From the NCBI GenBank assembly GCA_030549175.1, contig JAUKUA010000005.1, positions 2,790,001 through 2,854,000 of the forward strand: a stretch of DNA of 64,000 nt, read 5' to 3'. This document shows positions 33,348 to 45,421 of the stretch, piece after piece. How positions within the stretch are numbered: position 1 is the first letter of the stretch; each line of letters opens with the position of its first letter. A program made the position numbers and the translations under genes. The notes under the pieces were generated by a model. That model did not search any database and was not told the origin of the DNA. It was given only the letters and a program-made list of their open reading frames with translations. Origin of the DNA: Lasiosphaeris hirsuta (lineage: Eukaryota > Ascomycota > Sordariomycetes > Sordariales > Lasiosphaeriaceae).

Positions 33348-35141
33348 CTAAGCAGCAGTACCAGCAGCTTGAGCGGCGCCACCACGGCCACGAGGGGCAC
33401 CACCGCGTCCTCTAGTCTGTCCAGTAAAGCCGCCGCGGCCGGCTCCCTGGCTGCTGGAGCGGCTAGTCTCGAATCCACCGCGTCCGCGTCCAGCGGGGCC
33501 TCCACGCACAGCGTTATAGTTGCTACCCCCGTAGGCGTTGGCCTTTGGCCTGCGCTGCTCGACAACGATGTTCTCGCCGTTAACGGTGTGGGGGTTGGCC
33601 GCGATGGCAGCATTGTATCCAGCGGTGGCCTTGAACTCGACAAATGCACAGTTCTAGCGAATTGTCAGCATGGGGAATAGCCATTGATTGTAAGAAGAAC
33701 AAACCTTTTGTCGGTTGATGTCGAAATAAGCCAACTCGCCGAAGCCCGCAAGTACGGCTCTCAGATCCTCCTCCTTCACCTTCTCGGTGACATACTTGAT
33801 GTAGGCCATCGTACCCTCCTTCTCTGTGGGAGCGGTTGATACGGACTGGGGTCGGTTCTGGCGCTTGGTCTCAGCTGTCTGCCACTCACTGCCTTGGTCC
33901 TTGGAAACGGAAGCGGCGGGGCTACCCTCGGATGCTTGAGAGACGGGTGTTGGCTGGGCGGCAGCGGGAGCGGCGGCAGGAGTCGCAGCGGGAGCAGTTG
34001 GCCGTGTCTGCGCGGGGGCAGGAGGAGTAGCAGTCTTGGGAAGAGGAACAGCGGCGCGAGGTGGGCCAGCAGCAGCGGCAGCCCGGCTGGCCCAGGTCAT
34101 GGGCTTAGGGGGCTCCTTGGGCTTCCCTGGCTCCGCAACAACCGGGGCGGCAGGAGCGCGGACGGCGGGGATGGCCGGAGTCGGGTTGGGGTCCTTCGGC
34201 TCCTCGGGCTTCTTGGCCTCCTCCTCGGCAATCTCTTCAACCGCCTTCTCCACATTGGGAACCGACTCGGTCTCTTTGGTGCTGACCTCGTCAGCTTCGG
34301 CGACGGGCTCGGCAACAGGAGCATCAGCGGTAGACGTCGAGGGAGTCTCGGTCACTGAATCGCTAGTAGTCTCCTCCAGCTTATGGTCGAGAACGACGGC
34401 ATCCAGCTCGACGGGCTCGATCTCCTTGGCAGGTTCCTCCGGGGCGGGTACCTCAGGCTCAGACTCGGCCTCCGCCTCAACGACCGGGGCGGCAGCGACT
34501 TCAGTAGGGGCAGGTACGGCAGCAGCTTCCTCAACCTCTTCCTCGGGCTCCTCGTTGACATATCTGAGAATGTCGTTGAGGACGAAGTAGCCGGACGGCT
34601 GTCGTGCGAGGACGAAGGTCTGAACAAATTTCTTCGGCTCACCAGCCTTGTTAGAGGTCTCGCCAATGACTTGGATCACGATGTTGTCATCCGAGCCTTG
34701 CGAGTCGACGTTGGAGATGCGGACCTTGCAGTCGTGGAAGTCGAGGCTCTTGATCTTCTCCTGGATGGCCTTTTGGACGCGTCAGTATGTGGCAAATAAG
34801 GAGCGGACAGTATGCTGCTGTAAACTTACCGTTCGGCCAAGAGCGATTGGCGTGACCTCGGCCTCCTGGCCGTAGACGAACTGGGACTTCTTGCTGTAGA
34901 AGAGCTAGGAACGGTCAATTCAGGCTCGCGTCGAATGTGTTGGGCTATGTGTTCTCACATGAAGCTTCTCGGGAGACTTGCTCAGAGTGGTGTAGTACTG
35001 CTCGACAAAATACCAGCCGACCTCATCCTTAGGGAGGTCTTTGGAGCCAGCATTGGGTCCGGCTTCCGTCGAGGCAGCTGAACTCTGGTCGGCCGAGCCC
35101 CGGTACTGGTCGTGTTGAACGTGATTACCGTTGGTTGCCAT
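33348..35141 (-). CDS. NTF2- and RRM-domain RNA-binding protein (G3BP/Nxt3-like)
   Basis: Four exons, 35141-34959, 34904-34830, 34769-33705 and 33653-33348, encode 542 aa. An NTF2-like domain spans about residues 38-160: VGWYFVEQYYTTLSKSPEKL, FYSKKSQFVYGQE, then IKSLDFHDCKVRISNVDSQG and VQTFVLARQPSGYFVLNDIL. A 260-residue acidic, Ala/Pro/Glu-rich linker follows. The RRM lies near 415-490, with AYIKYV (RNP2 position) and NCAFVEFK (RNP1 position), the latter split from its upstream half by the last intron. The C-terminus has RGG repeats. This architecture is that of G3BP, fission yeast Nxt3 and budding yeast Bre5, which bind Ubp3-type deubiquitinases and stress-granule RNPs. A cytoplasmic role in mRNA or ubiquitin control is inferred. 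The TAG stop gives the normal RGG end. Confidence 0.9.
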
Positions 35142-38100
35142 GATTGCTCAACGTTATGTGATGGGGTATGGTTGTCGAAGAGCGGAACTCGATAGCCGGG
35201 GCGCGTAGGGAAGGAAAAAACCGATTGCCCTTAAGGTCTACTCTGAGTCCAAAAGGTGCGGTAGAGGATGGGAGTGGAGATACTGCTAAAGGGGGAAGCG
35301 TTAGCACGGCATCACGCGACGTTGTAGGGTATGCAATCAAGATGCACACCTTTTTCTAGAAAGCGGATGCAGTTGAAGAACGCCCAAGAAGGCTGGAGCG
35401 AACCACAATGGATCGAGAGAAGGCGCGATGGGGAACCGCGATGGAAAACAGAAAAAAAGGTCGAGACTAGGGTGAAAGTCTCAAGCCGCAGGGGTATTAC
35501 GTCGTTACGACTTTGTCGATGCGGAAATAGTAGAAGTGGGCGTGATGTAGTTTATTGGGGTGGACAGAGTTGAGGTCGCGAACTCTGGATAGAGTGTTCG
35601 CAGGAAAATTGATTTGGGTGTGGCCGATGGAAAGTTCGGCACGGCCCCACAAATTCTCGGAACTTGCCTTGAGAGCGCCTGACCATTCACCTATTGATTG
35701 AACAGAGCAGCCAATAACGCAACCGCGCAACACCTCCAGTTGTCTATTGATCCGGTCGTGGTATATAAAGCAAGAGCGAGCCTCTCTGTCTTGTGCGCAG
35801 CATTTATCAGTGCATTCCGGAGCTCTTTCCGTGTTTGCTCTTGGAATCCGGCAAACAATGCAGACAATTCGCCTCAGCAGATCTCAACAGACCGTTCAGC
35901 CAGCGACAACCAGATCACATCACGGTCCCGCAATCAGAGTGGAGCAGCGCATCCAAACACACACAAGTCTTGCGCCTCGCCTTCACGCCTTGCGCCTCAT
36001 ATGTCGGGCTACTCGACAGCTAATGATGATGATATCTGAGATCTCTGCAGACTTGACCGCACTCGTGCATGGAAATACCGCGCTCTCGAACGCAGACTTA
36101 ACTTAGCTTTAGTTAGGTGACAGCTCCTTTTCGAACCTGAACAAAGCTATTGCTTTCCTTGCTGTAATGGACATCGGCATCTAGGCTGGACCTTGACGCC
36201 GTCACTCCCCACATGGCCGCCTTATATCCAATGCGATCGCGGTGCTCTTGCTCCTGGCCGGCCGGCTGCAGTGCGGCTCCTGCCTTCCGAGTCCGTCTGA
36301 CTCGCATTTCGTTGCCCCATAGGCTGGCGACTCACGACCTGCGTTCCATTACCTTTTCGCACTTGGAAGCACCGGAAGCGTTGCCTCTGTGGCTAGAGTA
36401 TGGGGTCTCGTCTGTGGCTCTTTTCCTTGGCAGCTTGATGAGGTCCAGATTTGTTAAAGGAAGGGCAGTGGTAGTGGTCGGCTTACTCAATACCTTCAGG
36501 GACTCAAGGTGAAGGACTTCAGTCCAGTTCCTCCTACTTAGAGATTGCAAGGTAAGGCAACCTCCGCTTTTTGGTGTTTTCTTTCATTCTGATTTGAGTC
36601 ATCTCTTATGGAAACGCTGCATCACAGGCGCAACCGTTGTGTCCCGCCAAAAGGCTTTGCAAACGTCATGGTACCCTGCACTTTGGTTGCCATAGCCTGT
36701 CCCCTTGGATAGGTATTCTACTGCGCTCATGGCAGATGCGCTCAGCAAGAGTGGAAGATACTGATTCCTTGACTGGTTAGATGCGGAGTGGCATTCAGGT
36801 GTCCATACATCCCAAGACATCGGCCCAGGTTATTCAGGAGAGCTAATGAGCAACTATGGACAGCTTTTCGCCTCTCACTATGCCCTTGCTCGAGGCTCCT
36901 CCCACTCCGAGCCCCGAAGACTGCTATGAGAAGGGCGGGCCGTTCGAATAAAATATTAGAGTCGTTCGTGGCTGGCTTGGCTAGTTCATGCGTGCCTTGA
37001 TGCGGAGGCTGCCTTAGCTTCAGCAAGCACCCATGTGCAGGCCTCGGACCACACGGTGAGCATAGCTTCTAGCTCCTCGACCGTGCAGACCTCCCATCAC
37101 CTGCACGACTTCTGGGACCCGGCAGTAGGGGGAGATGTTGCATTTATTCTGCAACGGTTGGGCACATGCCTCGGATTTCCATGACAGCGGGCTCTAGTGT
37201 AGCTCTTCCAGCCCGGGCCAACTTACAAAGCCGACGCCGAGTCCGCAAAACCGCTATTCGGCCTTGCACTTCTGCGCTGGCTCACTATGTCCAATTTGTG
37301 ACGAGCCTGCCTGTCTGCTGTCTGTTTCACTTCTCTCACTGTCAATTGGCCTCCCGTGGCCGTTGTCTGATCCCTCTCCCGTCCCCGGTCAGCTTGACCG
37401 TGTTACCAGTTACTTGGTGCACGGGCTTCTTGGCAGCTCGGTGGCCCAGGCCGACGGACTCGCAATTGTGTGTCAAGTATACGCTATCGCATGCCTGCGG
37501 ACCATGGGAATGGTGCCCCTCTCATCAAAAGTCATCACAGGTCCTGCAGTGGGTTGCGGGGAACGCGGAATCCAAGCACACACAGGCACACCAGACGCCA
37601 AGGTGCGCAGCCCAACTGCAGGCAAGATGCGCGCCAGGAAACGATCTGAGGAAAGGCGTGGTTGTCTAGCGTGCCTTTTATAGGTAGACTGACGTACCGG
37701 CTTGCCAACCCGTGTAAGACAGTCTAAGCAGCTCGCCATTGCTATCTCGCATTCGTTTCATTTTCTCACCGGCTCCTTCGTGTGGGTGTGTTGTCGCCTA
37801 GAGAGCTGCTGCTGCCACTGACTGACTGCCTTGGATCTATGGACGAGGGGAGGCTGCTACATCTCCGCTTCCAGTCCGAATCGACATAAGAAACAGCCTT
37901 CTCCCCGCTTCTCCCTTGCGACACGAAAACGATCAGAGACAAGCTTCTGTTGGCGGAGACAGCAACCTGGTTCCCGAGGGTCTACACAGTATTACCCTCG
38001 AGTGTTGTATAATACCCGGAACCCTTCACTTTTTAGTCATATTCGGATTGCCGGTCTGCGATGCTACATCACTGTGCGTAGGCATAGAATGCTCCCTTTC

Positions 38101-38396
38101 CGCGGCACCGCGAATACGACGCAGCTGGAGGCGCCGGAATGGGGAAGCGGTCATCTGCAGTCATTTCCCACCCTCCGACGATTTGGTTTCCGTTTTCGAC
38201 AACCACTTCGCCGCTCCCCGTTGTTTGAACGCAACACAACGAACGATTCTCAGCACTGGGGTGGGGACGGGCGGAGATCTTGTTACGACTATTGACACGA
38301 TTACGGGTACATCATTGCCTATACATTAACACTGCTGTACTATTGTCTCTGTTTGAGCAGACCCCCCCCCCCCCCCCCCCCCCCTCCTAGTCGACC
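35142..38396. other. Divergent intergenic region, NTF2/RRM gene / Zn2Cys6 gene
   Basis: This 3.25-kb space separates two divergent genes. No open frame is convincing; the ones at 35698-36106, 37166-37683 and 37831-38329 lack coding bias or domains. The right end has a C23 run immediately before the regulator's start codon. Confidence 0.4.
38362..38384 (+). repeat. C23 homopolymer run next to a start codon
   Basis: Twenty-three C residues end 12 bases before the ATG of the Zn2Cys6 gene, followed by TCCTAGTCGACC. The run lies in the likely 5' leader, or forms the pyrimidine tract of a leader intron ending in CTAG at 38387-38390. Confidence 0.9.
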
Positions 38397-40394
38397 ATGG
38401 TCTATTGCGGCAAGGCGTCCCAGAGCTGCCAGAGCTGTCGAACCAGAAGAATCAAGGTACGTTCCTCCATGTCCATGCATGTACATTATTATGTACATAC
38501 GGGCAGTATAGCCGTGGCCTTTTCTTGTATCGCCCTTCCTTCCCACCAAATATATGTTGTCGGGAACAAATCCGAGGCGCTGTGTCAAATCCGAACCCTG
38601 TCTTGCCTTGACTGTCGTGCATGTGCGAGCCTACACACATGTTTTCATATATATATATCCATATACAACCAGTACACCACTTCCCCTTTTCTGTCTTCTC
38701 GCTGACGCCAGCTAGTGCGACAAAGTCCACCCACACTGTACACAATGCGTCCGAGTTGGCAAGCAATGCCCCGGATATCGAGACCAGCTCTCGTTGATGT
38801 TCCGGGATGAAAGCACCAAGGTTATTCAAAAGGCACACGCCCAATGGGGGGTGCAGGATCAATCAGAAGCCGGCGAGCCCTCTGGATCGTCGCCAGCTTC
38901 GACCTCTCCCAGCAGCTCCTCAACCCGCAGCCGAGCCTCAATCGCTGAGAGCGTCAGCACTGTATCACCGACATCACCCAATGGACACAGCCTGGTCCAA
39001 GCAAAGTTCCCCCGGGGGCTCGACGCCACCAGGATAGACCGGGCAATCCAGTTTTATCTTGAACACTACGTTGTTGGTCTTCCCGACGAAGCCAAAACAG
39101 GCCATGAGCTCCAAGAGCTGAGATGGGTTCACGCCCCAGTCACTCGTGAGGTCATGGCAGCCGTAGGGCTAGCGAGCATGTCGAATCTCACTGGTGACAA
39201 GGAGCTATTCATTGTTGCGAGGCAGCAGTACGGCCTTGCCTTGCAACACACGGGATCCGCTATCCGGGACATCCAGAGTGTTGACATGGATATCGCCATC
39301 CGCGCTATCATTATGCTGGGCATGTTCGAGGTGAGCTCAGTCTGTAAAGCTAACGCTTAGAACAATAAATACTGAATCCGTCGCAGGTTGTTCGAGGCGA
39401 TTCGGTACCCATCAAAGCCGCACAAACCCATATTATGGGTGGCGCGGCACTGCTAAGAGGTTTTCTTCCATTCTTTGGATCCTCAGCAGATGGGCTGCGC
39501 GCTCTGATGCAGTTGTGCTTCTCCATGCTGGCCTCGATTCAAGGCTCGTTGCAGCACCTGTCTCCCGAGCCAAATGTGCTGATACCAACTTCGCCAACTC
39601 CTACCGTGGCCGAGGGTGTAATACCGAATACATTTCTCGACTGGATCAAACTAATCAACAGCTTGGCTTCAGCTCCGGATAAGCCCTCAGCCGAGTTGAT
39701 GAGCATAATTTCTCGGTTTGTACAACTCTCAGCTCTTGTCCGCAGTGAGCCATTCAAAGACGGGCAGCCCGAGACCTTTCACTTCATCCGCGAAGCTCAA
39801 GAGCTTGACGAGCAGTTGAGCGCCTGGGAGCAGCGCCAAGGCGGAATTTGGGTTGTGACAGAGGAGCGTGTCGGCGGCAGCGGCGATTTCTTTCCTGCCG
39901 ACGCCGTTTTCGAGGGCTGCTACCACATATACACGGACATGTGGACGGCACGCGTGTGGACACACTACCGCTGGGCCCGCATCATGGTCAACCAGCTGCT
40001 TCTCGAAAGCGTCGACCGATTCCCCGCCAGCAGCCTGCCCCTTGTGACTGCAGCCAAGCAGCGCCAGTCGCTCGACTGCATCGTGCGTGTCGCCCGCGAC
40101 ACCCTCGTCTCCATACCCACGCACTACCGCCACCCGCGGCTCGAGCGCGCGCACCGCGAGTACTTTGACCAGACGAAGGGCGGGGCGGGGATCGGCGCTG
40201 CGGGGATCCCAACACTGCTGTTCCAGATCAAGGTGGCGGGAGCGGCCCCAGGCGTGCCGCGCAGGTATTGGGCGTGGGCAGTGGAGATCCTGGGTACGAT
40301 TTGGGCGGATACGGGGATGTTGCAAGCTAGGAGGACGGGAGAGATGCTTTCGAAGGCGCGAGAGAGGGGGGGGGGGGGTTCGTCAAGCAGGTGA
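38397..40394 (+). CDS. Zn2Cys6 transcription factor
   Basis: Three exons, 38397-38456, 38716-39330 and 39387-40394, encode 560 aa. The binuclear zinc cluster is complete at the N-terminus: C11, C14, C21, C28, C31 and C38 (CQSCRTRRIK, then CDKVHPHCTQC and GKQCPGY). A 259-bp phase-0 intron separates K20 from C21, a position shared by many fungal regulators of this class. After a Ser-rich linker comes the C-terminal regulatory region of the fungal-specific factor type, for example ATRIDRAIQFYLEHYVVGLP, VTREVMAAVGLASMSNL and AIRAIIMLGMFE. The protein should bind CGG-type DNA motifs in the nucleus. Targets are unknown, and no catabolic or secondary-metabolism cluster is adjacent. The extreme C-terminus is Gly-rich from a G9 run. 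Retention of intron 1 would leave only the first half of the zinc cluster. Confidence 0.92.
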
Positions 40395-40864
40395 TGGAGT
40401 GATTGGGGGTTTTACGTATTGGTCAACGAAACAACATCTGGTGGTAACCTGATTTAACGACGGCATAGCCCCCTAGGCAAGGGGGCCGATGGGGGACGGC
40501 CATACAGGAAAAGGCAAGCGGTATTGTGGTGCAAAAAAGGCGCGGGAATGGTTGGGCGGTTGTATGATTTGATTTTGTATTGCATTGCTTATGGTGGGGA
40601 CTGAGCAATCGGCTTATCAACGATCAAGGCAAGGGGCATTTACCTGGGTCATTACCACAACCAAGATCATATCCAAGGCAAGCCATTCGGCCGAAAACTC
40701 ATGCTTTACTGCACATGTTGTTGGTTCCCCCGATCTAGTTAATTCGCCAATACAAGTCTTTTAATAAAGGCAAAAACGTATGTACATGGCATGAATAGAA
40801 ACATCCGCCAGTGCAGCTTCGACATATCCACATAAACATAATCCACTTACATCCAAGTCCAACA
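40395..40864. other. Convergent intergenic region, Zn2Cys6 / tafazzin
   Basis: A 470-bp space between 3' ends of convergent genes. It is AT-rich at 40540-40800 with possible polyadenylation sites for both. Nothing else seen. Confidence 0.45.
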
Positions 40865-42182
40865 TTAATCCTGGTTAATCTCGCTCCCGTCAACGCGGCT
40901 CTTGTACTTCTTAGCCTTGATCTCATCATCGGCCCTCCAGGTCGCCGCGTCGCCTAGCAACGGGTCCGGTTCAGGGTACCCAAGCGCCCTCCTCACCTTG
41001 AGCACCTCGTCACGTATGCGCCGGGCGACCTCGATACGGATCTCCTGCGCCTCCTTACTATGCTTGAGCTCGTTGGGGAGCTCGCCGAGCATGGCCACAT
41101 GGCCACCGGACCCGGCCCCAGCCCTCCACCGCCCGCCGACCCGCGACCGCTTGACCAGGCCGTCCCAGCGCCGCCGCAGGTCGCCAAACGTGGCCTCGTA
41201 GTCGAGCACCTCGCCAAAGGCGACGCGGATGCGCTTGCCCACGCGCGGCGCGAACCGCGGGAACGTCCGGCGCTCGGGCATGCAGCGCTGCGTTCCATCG
41301 ATGAACATGGGCAGCACGTCGGGCGGTGGGTCGGCCTCGAGGATGAGGCGCGCCACGCCCCACTTGAAGTAGCGCAGGTCGGAGGACGGGTGCTGGTGGA
41401 CGAGCCCCTCGGGGAAAACGTGGACCCAACTGTGGCGGTTGCAGGGGAAGTAGGCCGGGGATGGGAGGGTGTCGGCGCCGTTGGTGGTGTAGGTCAGGGC
41501 GCCGGTCGTGAAGGGGTCCGAGAGGCCAGGCGAGGAGAGCGGGGGAGGGGAGAAGGGTTGGGCGGAGAGGAGGCAGATGGCTTGCGTTATTGACGGTTGG
41601 AAGGGTCCGCCAAACTCGGAATGTTTGGATCGGTGGGCGGGGAGGACTTGGCCCAGTGTGAAGAAGCGGGTGAGGAATCTGGGATGGTGTTAGTAAACAG
41701 CGGTGAGGGAGGGTGGTTGGCCGGGTGCAGTACTTGGTTTTGAAGCAGATGTCGTGTGCGCCTAGCGTCCATCTCAGATTTGAGGGATTGAAGCCATAGC
41801 TGGTGGGAAGGAGACCCCATATTATTGGGTCGTCAAGACTGCCGGGCGTAGTAGATGAGCTTGGGTCTCAACTGTATCATGGTATCTGGGTTAAGCAGGA
41901 GGGTACCCACACGCTAACATGGTTGGAGACTGTGCCAAAGTTAGCTATGAGTGTATAAGATCAGGGCCAGGGCGTGCTCATACTAGTGAGGAGACCTCGC
42001 TGTCTCTTTTCAATGTCTCGGCGGCTGTCTAATATGTCTAGAAACCTCGAGAGTCCTGTCACCTCAACAGAATTGAGCCCGTATAGAAACCCCCGCGATA
42101 AGATACCGGTAAGACCCATAATCGTAGCTGAGCTCAAACGCCATGGCAGGCTTGGGGCCTGAGGAGCTGGTGGCTGCGACAT
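40865..42182 (-). CDS. taz1: Tafazzin, monolysocardiolipin transacylase
   Basis: Four exons, 42182-41984, 41929-41911, 41838-41734 and 41678-40865, encode 378 aa. The N-terminus MSQPPAPQAPSLPWRLSSAT matches fungal tafazzins. The acyltransferase HX4D motif is H70-VSVL-D75. It is assembled from three exons: the catalytic His lies in the 19-bp exon 2 and the Asp in exon 3. Downstream are PIIWGLLP, LRWTLGAHDICF, FFTLGQVLPAHR and the FPEG motif within SWVHVFPEGLVHQHP, then MFIDGTQRCMPE. Tafazzin remodels cardiolipin by transferring acyl groups between phospholipids at mitochondrial inner and outer membrane leaflets. The intron after exon 2 uses a GTGGGT donor, weaker than its neighbours. The C-terminal half (about 120 residues after GEVLDYEATFGDL) is Arg-rich and longer than in yeast. 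A closer ATG at 42114 (MGLTGILSRGF frame) would lose the conserved N-terminus. Confidence 0.93.
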
Positions 42183-42711
42183 GTCTCTGTGGGCGTCGAA
42201 GCCCGTCCAGAGTGAGCCGGAGCGGGTTCGACTTGATGAGAACAATTCAAACGTATTTGGACGGATTTTCTTTTTTTTACATAGCGTTTACGTGTCTGGG
42301 CATTCCAGAGCTATCAGAAGGAACACGCGAGCAGTTTTCAATGTTTTGTATATATGCTTGGGCGTAGTATGGTGCAATTGGTGCAATTGAGTGAAAACAA
42401 GGTGAGATGAAAATGGAAACAATTCAACAAATTTGATGCCGCAGCCGCGGTTCTGCCCAGGCGATAGAAAACCGGCTGACCTGGCTAGTGCCGGGCTACG
42501 GCTGCCAAGTGGCAGCTGTAGGGAACAGCCTTCCATCCATCCGCACATCGGACCCTCACCGCCGGCTCCACATAAGCTCAGTGCATGTTCAGCGCGCGCA
42601 GCGACTTCTGATTCACGGACGCGGGACCTGCTTTGCGGCTCTCGGCATTTTGGACTTCGCATCATCAGCATTCTTTACATTCCTTGGCAATTGTATCCCC
42701 AAACCGCCAAA
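42183..42711. promoter_or_regulatory. Divergent promoter region, tafazzin / NOSIP-like gene
   Basis: This 529-bp space separates two divergent start codons and should carry both promoters. It is AT-rich at 42250-42430 and more GC-rich at 42430-42620. No gene-like frame is supported. Confidence 0.5.
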
Positions 42712-43930
42712 ATGTCACACAGTGAGCCCCCCCCCCCTTTCCTCGACCATAGACAAGCCAACGCAATTCTAACGTCACAGGCAAAAGAAACACCAGCAGG
42801 CCCATCTTCACGTCGCACGAGCGGGCGATGGCGAAGGCAGCTTGGGGCTCCTCATCCGCTCGCCTGTCGCGAGAGTCCTTCCTCCCCTTTGCTTCGTGCT
42901 GCCTCTGCCTAGAGACCGCCATTGACCCCGTCGCTTGCGCCCACGGAGACATCTTTTGCCGCGAATGCGCCCTCAGCAACATCCTAGCCCAAAAACGAGA
43001 GATCAAGCGCGCCGAAAAGGCGAGGGAGCACGAAGAGCGCGAAAATTTGGAAGATGATACCCGGAAGAACCTGGAGGCCCAAGAGCGCGCCATTCGCGAG
43101 TTTGAGCTCACACAAGCTGGCCTATCCGTACAGACGGGGGGACGACCCGCCAACCCCCAGCCCGAAGCACCCACGAAAGAATCAGAACTGCCTTACAATG
43201 TCGATCAAGAGTCCGGTGCTAAAAGGGGAGAGAAGCGCAAGTTCTCGCTCGACGGAGATGAAGTAGCCCGAATTGCTACGAAAGAGCGGGCCAAGGCGAG
43301 GAAAGCCATTGAGGACGAGAAGGTGTGTTGTTTACACAGCCCCCTTTTGAAACCTTTTAGTCTTGATACTTACACCCCTCATAGGCATCCAAACCGATAC
43401 TTCCATCCTTTTGGTCGCCATCCGTGACGCCATCCTCGAACAAGAACAATGTTTTGCATGATGTGAAGAAAAAGATAAAAGCACAGCCAGCTTGCCCCGC
43501 ATCGCAGCAAGACAGTCCACATTACTACTCACTGCATACATTGGTCACAGTCAATTTTACAGAAGAGACGGACACCGAGAAGAAAACGACGCAGAGGATA
43601 TGCCCTGCTTGCAAGAGGGCGCTTTCCAACACTTCCAAAGCAATGCTTGCGAAGCCCTGCGGCCATGTGCTGTGCAAAAGCTGTGTAGACAAGTTTATGA
43701 GGCACACGGGCCGGCATGATCCACATGCCCCAGACTCTGACCCTGATGGTGTCCGCTGTTACGTTTGCGAGGCCGATCTAACGGAGAAAATGCAGTCGGT
43801 CAAGAAGGAGGGCAAGGCAGAGAAAGAGAAGATCAAGCCTGGCCTGGTTGAGTTACACAGTGAAGGCACGGGTTTCTCTGGGAGCGGTGCCAACCAAGTA
43901 AAACGAGACAAGGTGAATTTCCAATGTTAG
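42712..43930 (+). CDS. NOSIP-type RING/U-box protein
   Basis: Three exons, 42712-42721, 42781-43322 and 43385-43930, encode 365 aa. The 10-bp first exon carries ATGTCACACA; after the intron the protein reads MSHSKRNTSRPIFTSHERA, the usual start of the family. The N-terminal U-box/RING half contains CCLCLETAIDPVACAHGDIF and CRECAL. A long charged coiled coil follows (KREIKRAEKAREHEERENLE). The C-terminal RING holds CPACKRAL, KPCGHVLCKSC and CYVC. It ends in VNFQC, a typical fungal NOSIP terminus, so the TAG stop is genuine. Members are nuclear ubiquitin ligases associated with late spliceosomes; the name comes from the mammalian nitric oxide synthase interaction. The frame remains open for 85 codons beyond the stop into the convergent carrier gene, without coding features. 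Confidence 0.92.
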
Positions 43931-44103
43931 GTTGCAAATAGCGGCAGACACCCGCGGTCAGCACTGGAAGCCTACGCCGGGCCTACTTGGAGCAACCTAG
44001 GGTTGGTTTTGGATTATACATGCCAGTGCACACTACCTTATCTGGGATGCGTTGACGACACAGTACCTCAGCGCAACTCGAAAATTCGACCCCTCGCCGT
44101 TTC

Positions 44104-45421
44104 CTACGCCATCTTATCCTCTATCCGCTGCTCAGCATACTCGCCAATGCCTTTTTCGCCAGCGAAATATCTACTCTTGATATAACGCGTGCCTCGGTAG
44201 ACCTCGCTTACACTCAGAAAGTAAGCCTGTTGGGAGGCCTGTCGTGCGCTGCTTCGTGCTCTGCGGATCCTTTCATTAACCCTAGCTCGAAGCTCGGGGT
44301 ATTTCTGGAGAGCAGCGAGTATCGCAAAATAAAGTCGCACAAGGAACCGGTGGATGACGTCCTTGAAAAGCATGGTGGTGCCATGACTGAAAAAGCCCTT
44401 TAACAACTCGCCACCAACGCCATCATACAATGCCGCCACACCCTCCGCTTTGGCTATCCGAAATACAGTCGCAAATATCGTGTCTCTCGCTACCCCACGC
44501 ACTCCTGCTGCCAATGCACTACTGGAGCCCTCTTTTCCCTGCGCACTCTTTTCATCCTCTAAGACTCGATTCTTCTTTTCGATGGGCGAGGCTGATACCA
44601 TGACCCTTGCCTTGGCAATTTGAAAGGGGTATGTCACGGTCGTGGCAACAACCTTGCTCACTGCAGCGAGGAGAAAAGTGGCTGGGCTGCCCGGCTCATC
44701 CCAGTCCTCGCGGGCGACCAGCGCCCGCTTGAGCATCTGCTGCAGGAAAAACGTCATGCTCGGGTTCAGCGTCAACACGAGACTCGCCGAGTAGCCCGCC
44801 CACAACCCCAGGAGCCCCTTTTCGCGGCGCATCTCGGCCACAATCTCGCCAAAGCTCTTGTCGCTGGTGTTTTGCTTGCCCGGGTTGTTGCTGTCATTCA
44901 TCTCGAGCAAACTCGCCGTCTGTCGACGCGTCACGACGTTGCTGACGGGAGTGGTAAAGGCTTTAGCACAAGCTCCTGCTGCGGCGCCAACGGCGAGCTC
45001 TTCTAGCACGCTGAGATATGGCAGGTCATTGTGTGCACGCAGGCGGCGGGCGCGGAACCACTTTTGGTTTCGCCGTTAACTACGACGGGACAATGATAAG
45101 GGGGGTCGCTGGGGGACGTACCGTATAAAAGAGGAAAAACAGAAACGAATCCGCTGCCGATTTGGCCAGGCCCGGGCCCAGCCCGGCAAAGTAGGCAGAC
45201 AGTCGGCCGCCCTCCTTGGCGTAGATGATGGCAAAGGCGTCTAGGATTCCGCCGTAGCTGTCGTCGGGTCCGATGGTCCCGTCAGCGCGCAGCTGTCGCT
45301 GGACTTTAAGGCGCGTGTTGACGAGGTCCAGCGGATAGAAAAGAAAACTCGAGATTACGGTAGCGCCGGCGCCTGAGGCGGCGTGGCCGAGCGAGGGGAG
45401 GAGCTTGGAGGCGTGGGGCAT
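44104..45421 (-). CDS. Peroxisomal mitochondrial-carrier-family protein (PMP47/Ant1-like)
   Basis: Two exons, 45421-45122 and 45060-44104, encode 418 aa. The 61-bp intron joins LFFLFYT to WFRARRLR; only the acceptor AAAAG before TGG keeps phase. Three carrier repeats are visible. Repeat 1 has YPLDLVNTRLKVQ, repeat 2 a degenerate TPVSNVVTRRQT, and repeat 3 YPFQIAKARVMV. The long loops and the LPYLSVLEELAVGAAAGACA segment are typical of the PMP47/Ant1/PNC group. These carriers exchange adenine nucleotides or cofactors such as CoA and NAD across the peroxisomal membrane, supporting fatty-acid activation and beta-oxidation. Length is close to Candida PMP47. A basic tail (RRARSSARQASQQ) follows repeat 3. 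The gene converges with the NOSIP-like gene, the stops being only about 170 bp apart. Confidence 0.85.

Noticed and set aside
43931..44185. 85 open codons after the TAG of the NOSIP-like gene
   Set aside because: The protein already ends in the family-typical terminus, the stretch lacks coding features, and its end overlaps the antisense of the carrier gene.
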